Assembly (NCBI RefSeq): GCF_003841405.1
Contig: NZ_PXYA01000001.1
Span: 186,001-250,000, forward strand
Length of the DNA: 64,000 nt
Direction: 5' to 3'
From: Tetragenococcus halophilus subsp. halophilus DSM 20339
GTDB taxonomy: Bacteria; Bacillota; Bacilli; Lactobacillales; Enterococcaceae
Below, piece by piece: positions 53,447-60,987 of this stretch. Under the pieces are notes generated by a model. The model searched no databases and had not been told where the DNA came from. It was given only the letters and a program-made list of their open reading frames with translations. The stretch's first letter is position 1. Every line of letters starts with the position of its first letter. The translations under genes were made by a program, and so were the position numbers.

Positions 53447-54901
53447 ATGCTTTATACAATTGAAAAAGCTAATGAATTTATTAGAGGGAACAAGGAAACT
53501 ACTGGGAAGAAATTTTATCCAGACTATCACTTTGCTCCTCCAATTGGATGGACAAATGATCCAAATGGTGTAGTTATATTTAATAATGAACTTCATTTAT
53601 TTTATCAACATTATCCTTATAAAGCAGAGCATGGAGCTATGCATTGGGGGCATGCAAAAAGTAAGGAGGGTTTACACTGGCAAGATTTGCCAGTAGCACT
53701 TGCTCCCGATCAAGATTATGATAAGGGCGGTGTTTTTTCCGGGAGTGCTATTGAAAAAGATGGAAAATTATATGTGATGTATACAGGACACTTGCCAGAT
53801 GAAACAGATGAAACGAAAACGCGTCAAAATCAAAATATAGCTATTTCAGAAGATGGTGTGAATTTTAAAAAATATGAGGGAAACCCTGTGCTAACGGAAG
53901 ATGATATTCCTGCAGGTACTTCGGTCGTTGATTTTCGCGATCCAAAAATTTTCGAAAAAGATGGCATATATTATTCTGTGATCGGTTCTAAAACATTGGA
54001 TAACAAAGGGCAGGTCATATTATACCACTCAGAGGACCTATTGAATTGGGAGTATGTTTCAGTTATTTTTCCGTATAACCCTTATTTAGGTACGATGGTA
54101 GAATGTCCAGATTTATTGTTGTTTAAAGATAAAGCTGTTTTTATTTTAAGCGCTATGGACTATGTTGATGAAAAAGGAAAAGTACACTCTCATATTTCTT
54201 GGTTAATTGAAGGTGAGATGGACTGGGAAAACTTTGAATTTCAACAAACATCTATAAAAGAGATGGATAATGGAATGGACTTTTATGCTCCACAAACAGT
54301 AAAATTAGCAGAGGAACGCTATTTAGCTATTGCATGGATGCAGAACTGGCAAGCAAACCGGCCAACTTACGAACTAGGTCATAACTGGTTTGGACAAATG
54401 ACATTGCCAAGAATGATTACTGCTAAAGATGGGGAATTACAGCAAAAAGTCCCTTTAAAAATTTTTGATTTAATAAAAATATAAGAAACAAAATTAGAAA
54501 ATAATGAGATTTCAATAGAAGATAGAAATTATATTGCTTTTAAAATAGCAGCAAATAATGTAACGCCTTTTGATTTGTTTTTTACAAATGAAGAGGGAGA
54601 ATCTTTACAGTTCAGCTATTCTTCAGAAAAACAGGGCTTGTTTTTCTCTCGTAAAAATACTGCTTACCAAATAAGCGGGGAAGGTGATAGTTCTATGGAG
54701 GAATCTGATGTGCTAGCTATAGATACAAAAAAAGCTTTGTCTGTGCAAATTTTTCTTGATCGGTCTTCTATTGAAATATTTATAAATGAAAATGAGACAA
54801 TCACAAGTACTTTTTATGTTCAAAAATCATTTTCTTTACTGCAATTAAACTCTCAAACAGAACATTTATTGGAAGATTTAGCACTGGGAAACATAGAATA
54901 A
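53447..54901 (+). pseudogene. GH32 sucrose-6-phosphate hydrolase-like, in-frame stop
   Basis: Catalytic domain: PIGWTNDPNGVV (nucleophile Asp), VVDFRDPKIF and MVECPDLLL (acid/base Glu), the three GH32 signatures. After codon 345 a TAA (54482-54484) interrupts the frame, which then continues unbroken to 54901 through the beta-sandwich domain (LSVQIFLDRSSIEIFINE). Together 484 residues, the usual size. The truncated form keeps the five-bladed propeller but loses the C-terminal domain needed for stability in known enzymes. Confidence 0.82.
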
Positions 54902-54910
54902 TATTACTTA

Positions 54911-54945
54911 AATGGCTGCATCGATAAGATGTCAGCTGTTTTTTT
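54911..54945 (+). terminator. intrinsic terminator of the maltose/sucrose operon
   Basis: GGCTGCATC and GATGTCAGCT pair with one bulge around GATAA, followed by seven T. Confidence 0.7.
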
Positions 54946-55045
54946 GATGTAATTTTGATGGCGTAAAGTCAAGCAACAGATAGTAGAATAGAAAAAATTG
55001 TTCACTCAGAAGACGAATGAATAATAAAACTGGTTTGTTCAGAAA

Positions 55046-55079
55046 ACTAAAAAGCGACTAAAAAATTAGCCGCTTTTAT
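55046..55079 (-). terminator. terminator of the left mini-XRE gene
   Basis: AAAAAGCGACTA and TAGCCGCTTTT pair with one mismatch; T-rich on the minus-strand side. It lies at the stop codon of the gene at 55079. Confidence 0.65.
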
Positions 55080-55315
55080 TTTTTGCTTTTATCTTCTACT
55101 CTTTCAAGGGAAACAATTTCATTTAAATCGTCAATGTCTAATGTTTCAGCGATTCTTACTAAGTAATCAATATATAAATACTCACGTTGTCCGCTAGCCA
55201 GACGACTTAATTTTGATTTATCAATATCAGCTTCAAGCGCAAGTTTTGATAAGGACCAGCCTTCTTTTTCTAGTAGTTCATGAATATGTACGACCAATTT
55301 TCTTTCTGTATACAA
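55076..55315 (-). CDS. mini XRE-family regulator, paralogue 1
   Basis: 79 residues from TTG 55315, which has GAAAGGAT 8 nt upstream on the minus strand; a much longer frame to 55540 would run through the divergent gene. The HTH reads WSLSKLALEADIDKSKLSRL, followed by a helix pair YIDYLVRIAETLDIDDLNEI. It is clearly a paralogue of the gene at 55633-55863, with KLVVHIHELL matching RLVIHIHDLT. Such small Cro/C1-like proteins repress nearby promoters. It is divergent from the CAT-domain gene and may control it. Confidence 0.75.
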   Translation of the reverse strand: MYTERKLVVHIHELLEKEGWSLSKLALEADIDKSKLSRLASGQREYLYIDYLVRIAETLDIDDLNEIVSLERVEDKSKK

Positions 55316-55340
55316 ATAACCAGATCCTTTCAAAAGCTTG

Positions 55341-55400
55341 TTGCTTATATAAGTATCATAGGTTATAATAAGTTTGAAAACGTTGTCCTTAAGGGCAACG
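55341..55400 (+). promoter_or_regulatory. promoter and 5' leader hairpin of the CAT-domain gene
   Basis: TTGCTT (55341-55346), 17 nt, TATAAT (55364-55369). The start of the message would contain CGTTGTCCTTAAGGGCAACG (55381-55400), a hairpin without a T tract. It does not show the internal loops of a typical RAT antiterminator, so its role is open. Confidence 0.6.
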
Positions 55401-55442
55401 AATGAGAATAACCAACTATTTTTTAAAGGAGGAAAGGTTGCA

Positions 55443-55625
55443 GTGAAAATTTTGCAAGTATTTAGCCATAATGCTCTAGTTGCTAAAAGTGATAATGATG
55501 AATCAATGGTTCTTGTTGGAAAGGGGATTGGATTTAACAAAAAGAAAGGTGATCGTATAAATGAAAGCGCTGCCTCCGAGGTTTATGTCGAAAGCAAGAA
55601 GCAGCAGTTAGGGGAAACTCAGTAA
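55443..55625 (+). CDS. stand-alone CAT RNA-binding domain (LicT/SacY type), 60 aa
   Basis: GTG 55443 with AAAGGAGGAAAGG upstream encodes 60 residues beginning MKILQVFSHNALVA, with the conserved Asn of the RNA-contact region and VGKGIGFNKKKGDRI, the core signature of the co-antiterminator domain of BglG/LicT proteins. The two PRD domains that normally follow are absent: the frame stops after SKKQQLGETQ and the next gene converges from the other strand 7 nt later. In LicT and SacY the isolated CAT domain is known to antiterminate constitutively, so this may be a functional minimal antiterminator or a truncation remnant. Confidence 0.78.
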   Translation: MKILQVFSHNALVAKSDNDESMVLVGKGIGFNKKKGDRINESAASEVYVESKKQQLGETQ

Positions 55626-55632
55626 AATTGAT

Positions 55633-55863
55633 TTATTTATCTTCAATGGTAAAAATTTCACGAATGTCAGTAATATTTAATGCTTCAGCAATTTTTATAA
55701 CAAAGTCAATATTGACCCGCTTGCGTTTGCCACTAGCTAACTCACTTAAACGAGCGATATCAATACCAGATTGGCGAGAAAGTTCTCGTAAAGACATATT
55801 ATATTTTTGTGTCAGGTCATGGATGTGAATCACTAATCTTTTTTCGCTTTGCAAAAAACTCAT
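55633..55863 (-). CDS. mini XRE-family regulator, paralogue 2
   Basis: 76 residues. HTH MSLRELSRQSGIDIARLSEL followed by VNIDFVIKIAEALNITDIREI. It shares length and motif order with the gene at 55076-55315. GAAAGGATG lies at ATG 55863. It converges on the CAT-domain gene, ending 7 nt from it. Between them the three genes form a compact cassette of two DNA binders and one RNA binder. Confidence 0.8.
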   Translation of the reverse strand: MSFLQSEKRLVIHIHDLTQKYNMSLRELSRQSGIDIARLSELASGKRKRVNIDFVIKIAEALNITDIREIFTIEDK

Positions 55864-55977
55864 CCTTTCATACTGTTATATACAAATATCATAAGCTAAG
55901 AATAAAAAATTAGCGTTGCTTGTTTGGGTAACAAAAAGTATTTTATCAAGTTGAAAAACTATTGCTAGTGTAAAATT

Positions 55978-56030
55978 AGCTCAAATTTTCTTCACATCAC
56001 TATTATGTGAAAAAAATTTGAGCTTTTTTC
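55978..56030 (+). terminator. long orphan terminator-like hairpin
   Basis: AGCTCAAATTTTCTTCACAT (55978-55997) pairs with ATGTGAAAAAAATTTGAGCT (56005-56024) with one or two mismatches, followed by six T on the plus strand. No plus-strand gene ends near it, so a short untranslated transcript could end here. Confidence 0.6.
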
Positions 56031-56325
56031 TGGTGTAGTAAAGGCTAAAAATCGGTTATTCAGTTAAAGAGTCGTTTGCTAAAGAAGACGAGAATAGAGG
56101 TATCATGAGGTGTTAATATTTAAAATGTATAAAAAATAAGTCAAGCAAAGAGGTAAGCTCTTTACTCGATTTATCTTTTTAATTGGATAAACAGTTTTTT
56201 TATTAATTATTTTGATATTAATCTAACAAAATATTCTTCCCACCTGCTTATGTTAGATGAGCAATGAAATTGGGACTAATGAGGTTAAAATTTTCGCATA
56301 ATAAAACATATCAGTAAAAAACTTT
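56031..56325. other. intergenic stretch without a recognised feature
   Basis: AT-rich, no ORF with a ribosome site seen; a weak AAAGAG/CTCTTT hairpin near 56150-56165. Confidence 0.5.
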
Positions 56326-56659
56326 TCACTTTAGTATAAAAGTATCAGACCAAGTTTGAATGATATTTTTCTTACTGTCTGCTAGTGGATAATAAACGCG
56401 CATTAATTCGCAATAAAGTTTGTAAGGGTGATAAAAGTCTAAGCGATGTTTGATACCTTTCACTTTTTCAAATTCGAAATAATGATTTTGAATAAGCGAT
56501 AGGGACATTTCACCCCAGTCATCTTTGCTAGTGTATTCTAGCATGACTTTCATGACCGCTAAAAACATTACATACTTGTTCATGTCATGATCTGTTTCTA
56601 GCGCTTTTTTTTATCTTCTCTTGGATTGCTGCAAAAGGTGCGAGCATTTTTAATTTCAT
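56326..56659 (-). pseudogene. small hypothetical protein coupled to the GntR gene, frameshifted
   Basis: ATG 56659 overlaps the GntR stop (ATGA) and starts MKLKMLAPFAAIQEKIKK. A run of eight A (minus strand, 56605-56612), where seven are needed, then shifts the frame. The continuing frame reads ALETDHDMNKYVMFLAVMKV and goes on to 56326 for a total of 110 residues. I do not recognise the family; it is soluble, with aromatic residues in the C-terminal half. The tight coupling suggests it works with the regulator. Confidence 0.65.
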
Positions 56660-57384
56660 AGGGAAATGCGATCACTATTCATATGAACATCTAAGATAAA
56701 TTTGCTTTGGCTGCTTTTGAAAACAGATTTGGAAAATTCAAAAGCGCGTCCTTTTTGATCGTAAGCAACCTGTTCAATGACCAGAACTGGGCTAGCTTTT
56801 GCTATCTCTAAGGCTTTGCTTGCTTCCTCACTAGCTTCTTCAGCATAAATTGTACGATGAGCGTCTGTTAACTGTAGTTTTGCTTCTGTACCTAAATAAT
56901 GGTAGATAGAATCTTGCAATATTTTTTTATCAAGGGGCGCGATATATACTGGCATTATTGTGTGTTCGTAACTATACAATTGATCATTAATACTACGAAC
57001 ACGTTTAAATTCATAGACAGGACTACTTGCTTCAATTCCTAAATTTTCCTGCTCGTTTTTTTCAGCTAGACGGGCATCAAAGTGTAAAATCTTACTCGTG
57101 ATTTTTTGATCGCGGTGAGAATAAGTTGTTCCGATAGGTAAGTCTAAGGGTAAAAGATCGCTAGTATCAGTGTTAATTCGCTTGCGCACATAAGTACCAG
57201 AACCTTGTTTACTAAAAATAAGTCCTTCATTTTCCAATAGGTGAAGGGCTTTTTTCAATGTAATTCTTGAAACATCATATTTTTTTGCAAAAAAATCTTG
57301 CGTGGGCAATAAAGTGCCGGCACGATAGTGATTTGTTAAAATATCACGTTTAATATCAGAATAAATATCATGGTATTTATACAA
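56656..57384 (-). CDS. GntR-family regulator (HutC/UTRA type)
   Basis: 242 residues from TTG 57384, 6 nt after GAGGTG; a GTG at 57393 overlaps that ribosome site. Winged helix at residues 10-70 (LPTQDFFAKKYDVSRITLKKAL, GLIFSKQGSGTYV), then a UTRA ligand domain with VYEFKRVRSINDQLYSYEHT. UTRA regulators bind sugar phosphates such as glucosamine 6-phosphate. It is divergent from the PTS/GH84/GH38/GH125 operon and is its probable regulator. Confidence 0.9.
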   Translation of the reverse strand: MYKYHDIYSDIKRDILTNHYRAGTLLPTQDFFAKKYDVSRITLKKALHLLENEGLIFSKQGSGTYVRKRINTDTSDLLPLDLPIGTTYSHRDQKITSKILHFDARLAEKNEQENLGIEASSPVYEFKRVRSINDQLYSYEHTIMPVYIAPLDKKILQDSIYHYLGTEAKLQLTDAHRTIYAEEASEEASKALEIAKASPVLVIEQVAYDQKGRAFEFSKSVFKSSQSKFILDVHMNSDRISL

Positions 57385-57397
57385 TTTGTCCACCTCT

Positions 57398-57445
57398 AAA
57401 ATATAATTTGTATATACTTATTATAAACAAAAAATATAATTTGTA
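57398..57445. promoter_or_regulatory. two identical 15-bp direct repeats, candidate GntR operators
   Basis: AAAATATAATTTGTA at 57398-57412 and 57431-57445, 33 bp apart, in the gap between the divergent GntR and PTS genes. A related inverted sequence (TTTACAAAT-like) lies near 57468. Confidence 0.5.
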
Positions 57446-57467
57446 AAGCTTAATATTAAATTAGATA

Positions 57468-57518
57468 TTTACAAATAAAAAAATTTATATATAATAGTTT
57501 ACAAGGAAGGCGCTTTCT
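57468..57518 (+). promoter_or_regulatory. promoter with cre-like site of the glycan operon
   Basis: TTTACA (57468-57473), 16 nt, TATAAT (57490-57495). GGAAGGCGCTTTCT (57505-57518) just after the start point resembles a cre box, with three mismatches. Confidence 0.55.
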
Positions 57519-57543
57519 AAAATTTATTTAAAGGAGAAAAGAA

Positions 57544-58881
57544 ATGAAGTTTAATGTTGAAAAATTACAAGAGCCTTTACTAAAGGTATCTTCTTGGGTT
57601 GAAAGTAACACGATTTTGCAAGCGATTAAAAATGCATTTGTTCGAATTATTCCCTTTACAGTCGTTGGATCTTTTTCGAATTTGATTCAAATGCAACTGG
57701 ATGCATTAATAGATAATCAAAATATTACTAATCCAATTGTTACTGGAATTAGCGAACTTTTTGGTTATTTGGGTAATGCGACCTTAGGAATTGTGGCGTT
57801 AATTGTTGTATTTTCCTCGTCCTACTCTTATGCCACAGAATTAAAAAGGAAAGAAAAAAATAAAAATTTAAATCCAATAATTGCTACACTTTTAGCTTTT
57901 GCTTCTTATTTTGTAATGGTACCTAATAATGTTAACTTTGAAGATCCCAGTGCCGAAGTTATTGAAGGATTTGCGAACTCATTTTTTAGTTATGAAGGAA
58001 TGTTTACCGGACTTATTGTAGGAATGTTATCCGTAGCGTTATTTGCCAAATTTACCCGTAGTAAATTTACGATTAAAATGCCTGGCAGTGTGCCACCGAA
58101 TGTTTTCGATTCATTCTTTTCTTTAATTCCAATTAGTGAAGTATTGCTGATTTTTGGTGTTATTCGAATTATTATTCAGTCTTTAGGCTTTGCTTCCTTG
58201 TTACAAATGATATCAGAAGTACTTATTGCACCTTTATTAACAGTAGGTACTGGTTTGCCAGCAATTTTAATCGTTATTTTACTACAACAAATTTTATGGT
58301 TCTTAGGACTTCATGGTTTCAACATTGTTTGGGGCGTTATTTCTGCTTTTTGGTTACCGATTTATCTAGAAATTATCGCACAATTTGCTGAAACTCAAAG
58401 TTTTGCGGGTATTGAAATTGCGCCCAATACCATGACCAACGTTTATGCGATGATTGGTGGTTCAGGCTCAACGTTTGGTTTAATTATTGCTATGTGGATG
58501 TTTGCTAAAAAAGGTGAAAAAGAGCGTGAAGTCGCCAAGTTGTCACTTATTCCAGGACTTTTTGGGATCAATGAGCCTGTCATTTTTGGTTTGCCGATTG
58601 TTTTAAATCCGATTATGTTTATTCCGTGGGTATTGGTTCCGATGATGAATGCAATTATCGCTTATATCGCGACCAGCCTTGGTTGGGTTGTACCATTGGT
58701 TGTTTTAAATTCAGGAAATGAGCCGCTCTTTGTAAGTACATGGATCTTGGGTGCTTTCCGTTTGAGTCCCGTTATTTTGACCGCTGTTTTAGTTGTATTA
58801 GATATTTTCCTTTACGCGCCATTTGTGATTATCAATCAAAGAAGTACTCGTAGACAAAACGCGGAGATGGCTGAGTCATAA
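57544..58881 (+). CDS. PTS lactose/cellobiose-family EIIC
   Basis: 445 residues. The N-terminus KVSSWVESNTILQAIKNAFVRIIPF, FLGLHGFNIVWGVISAFW and FGINEPVIFGLPIVLNPIMF identify the family. It is the first gene of the operon and lacks EIIA and EIIB partners here. Together with GH84, GH38 and GH125 genes it probably imports a disaccharide or monosaccharide released from mannose- or GlcNAc-rich glycans. AAAGGAG precedes the ATG. Confidence 0.92.
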   Translation: MKFNVEKLQEPLLKVSSWVESNTILQAIKNAFVRIIPFTVVGSFSNLIQMQLDALIDNQNITNPIVTGISELFGYLGNATLGIVALIVVFSSSYSYATELKRKEKNKNLNPIIATLLAFASYFVMVPNNVNFEDPSAEVIEGFANSFFSYEGMFTGLIVGMLSVALFAKFTRSKFTIKMPGSVPPNVFDSFFSLIPISEVLLIFGVIRIIIQSLGFASLLQMISEVLIAPLLTVGTGLPAILIVILLQQILWFLGLHGFNIVWGVISAFWLPIYLEIIAQFAETQSFAGIEIAPNTMTNVYAMIGGSGSTFGLIIAMWMFAKKGEKEREVAKLSLIPGLFGINEPVIFGLPIVLNPIMFIPWVLVPMMNAIIAYIATSLGWVVPLVVLNSGNEPLFVSTWILGAFRLSPVILTAVLVVLDIFLYAPFVIINQRSTRRQNAEMAES

Positions 58882-58899
58882 AGTGAAAGGGTTGAAAGG

Positions 58900-60873
58900 A
58901 TGTCTAAAAAATTTGTAACGTTACTATCTGTCGTTTTAGTAACTGTTTTAATCATAATAGGAGCGATATATTTATTTAACCAGTCTACTGAAAATTCTAC
59001 GCAAAGTGCTAGCCAAGATTCAGCGATGACAAAAAAAGAATATAATATTTATCCTAACCCTCATACTATTAAATACGGAGAAGAAGAATTAGCGATTAAT
59101 CAAGCAGCGCAAGTGATATATGATGATACCATCGATGATGTTACTAAGGATAAAGTAAGTAGTATTTTTAAAGGACAAAATCTACCTGAACCCACAGTCG
59201 CTGATGAAGCTTCAGAGGGGCTATTAAATATTTATATAGGCACAAAAGATTCAGATGGCCCGGCTGAGCAGCAAGCAGATGAAATTGTAGCCAATAACGA
59301 TCAAATTTTTGACTATAATGACGCTTATCAATTAGCTGTTGATGGAGATTCTATTGCGATTGTAGGAAAAAATACGGACGCTGCTTTTTATGGACTGACA
59401 ACACTAGAAACTATCTTAAAGCAAACAAAAGATGATGTGATTCAGCAAGTTCAAATAGCAGATTATGCAGATACTAAAATTCGAGGATTTATTGAAGGCT
59501 ATTATGGTATTCCTTGGTCCAATGAAGACCGCAAGTCATTGATGAAGTTTGGCGGGCAATTCAAGACGACGTCATACATTTTCGCACCTAAAGATGATCC
59601 TTATCATAGAGAAAAGTGGGATGATCTTTATCCAGAAGAAGAATTAGAAGAAATTGGCGATATGGCTGAGGTCGGAGAACAAAATAAAACAGATTTTGTT
59701 TGGTCAATATCACCGCTAGGAGAAGTCGCTGAGATCGCACAAGATGAAGGCGAAGAAGCAGCAATGGATCTGTTAGATGAAAATAATGAAAAACTGTTAG
59801 CTAAATTCGATCAGTTGTATGATGCAGGTGTGAGAGAATTTGGCATTTTAGGTGATGATGTTGGCGCACTTCCTCTTGATTATGTGGTTGCACAAGTCAA
59901 TGCTGTTTCTGAATGGGCAGAGGAAAAAGGAGACGTCAAAGATACGATTTATACGCCAGCTGCCTATAATTCTGATTGGGCCTGGGATGATGGTGAAGAG
60001 TTAAATACCTTAGAAGAAAATTTTGATGACAATGTTCATATTCTTTGGACAGGAGCTAATACCGTATCGCCAGTCACCCAAGATACTGTTGATGATTTTA
60101 AAAATCTTGATAATGAGGGTAACGAGAGAAGAGATCCTTTGTTTTGGCTTAACTGGCCGGTAAACGACGTGGATATGGAGCGTGTTTTCTTAGGAAAAGG
60201 CGATATGCTTGAAACGGGCGTAGATAATCTAGCAGGTGTAGTTACGAATCCGATGCAAGAAGCTGAAGCCTCTAAAGTCGCTATCTTTGCGATTGCTGAT
60301 TATGCTTGGAACAATGAAGATTTTAATGATCAAAAAAGTTGGCAAGATAGTATGCAATATATTGAACCCAACGCTACTACAGCTTTTGCTACTCTTGCCC
60401 AACATATGACACACTCCGATCCTGAGGTAGGGCTAGAAGCAGAAGAAAGCGAAAATATTAAAGATTTACTTGATAATACGCTTGAAAATGTTCAAAATGG
60501 GGAATCGATTCAAGAAACAGCCCCGAATTTAATTAAGGAATTAGAATATATTGCAAATGCTGGAGAGATCTATTTAGATCAAGCGAGCAATGAGAAGCTA
60601 AAAGACGAATTAGAACCCTTTGTACGTGCATTACATGACATGGTATTAGCTGATGTTGAATTTATAAAAGCACAAGAAGCACTTGATGACGGCGATAGCG
60701 ATCAGGCGCAACAATATTTTGACAAAGGTCAAGAGTTAAGGGAAAAAAGTTTAGATTATGATCGACCTATGCTAGAAGGAGAAGATCCGACAAAAGCAAA
60801 ACCTGCTGGAAAAAGACTGCAACCTTTTAGCAATGAACTAGAAGATGCAGTAAAGAATAATTTAAATGAATAG
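58900..60873 (+). CDS. GH84 beta-N-acetylglucosaminidase (NagJ/hyaluronidase type), secreted or membrane-anchored
   Basis: 657 residues. Residues 5-28 are a hydrophobic signal anchor without a lipobox; a Ser/Gln-rich linker follows. An N-terminal GH20b-like domain (about 45-185) is followed by the GH84 barrel: RGFIEGYYGIPWSNEDR, and the catalytic Asp pair in FGILGDDVGALP; then TGANTVSPVTQD and LFWLNWPVNDVDMERVFLG. The C-terminal third is helical. The protein is very acidic (Asp and Glu rich throughout), which fits export into a salty medium. It removes terminal GlcNAc from glycans or glycoproteins. Confidence 0.9.
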   Translation: MSKKFVTLLSVVLVTVLIIIGAIYLFNQSTENSTQSASQDSAMTKKEYNIYPNPHTIKYGEEELAINQAAQVIYDDTIDDVTKDKVSSIFKGQNLPEPTVADEASEGLLNIYIGTKDSDGPAEQQADEIVANNDQIFDYNDAYQLAVDGDSIAIVGKNTDAAFYGLTTLETILKQTKDDVIQQVQIADYADTKIRGFIEGYYGIPWSNEDRKSLMKFGGQFKTTSYIFAPKDDPYHREKWDDLYPEEELEEIGDMAEVGEQNKTDFVWSISPLGEVAEIAQDEGEEAAMDLLDENNEKLLAKFDQLYDAGVREFGILGDDVGALPLDYVVAQVNAVSEWAEEKGDVKDTIYTPAAYNSDWAWDDGEELNTLEENFDDNVHILWTGANTVSPVTQDTVDDFKNLDNEGNERRDPLFWLNWPVNDVDMERVFLGKGDMLETGVDNLAGVVTNPMQEAEASKVAIFAIADYAWNNEDFNDQKSWQDSMQYIEPNATTAFATLAQHMTHSDPEVGLEAEESENIKDLLDNTLENVQNGESIQETAPNLIKELEYIANAGEIYLDQASNEKLKDELEPFVRALHDMVLADVEFIKAQEALDDGDSDQAQQYFDKGQELREKSLDYDRPMLEGEDPTKAKPAGKRLQPFSNELEDAVKNNLNE

Positions 60874-60888
60874 ATTGATTTCTGAAAT

Positions 60889-60927
60889 TTACCTGATTTA
60901 TGGGTGGATTGTTCATAAGTCAGGTAT
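60889..60927 (+). terminator. partial terminator or processing hairpin between GH84 and GH38 genes
   Basis: TACCTGATTTATG and CATAAGTCAGGTA pair almost fully around an 11-nt loop, with a weak T tract; it may lower expression of the distal genes. Confidence 0.5.
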
Positions 60928-60987
60928 TTGTTTACAAAGTAGCTTAATATAAAATAGTTTTAAATATGAGATGAAGGAGTGTCGTTT

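Noticed and set aside
55316-55540. Long N-terminal extension of the left mini-XRE protein
   Set aside because: It reads antisense through the promoter and start of the CAT-domain gene and is absent from the paralogue; TTG 55315 has the ribosome site.
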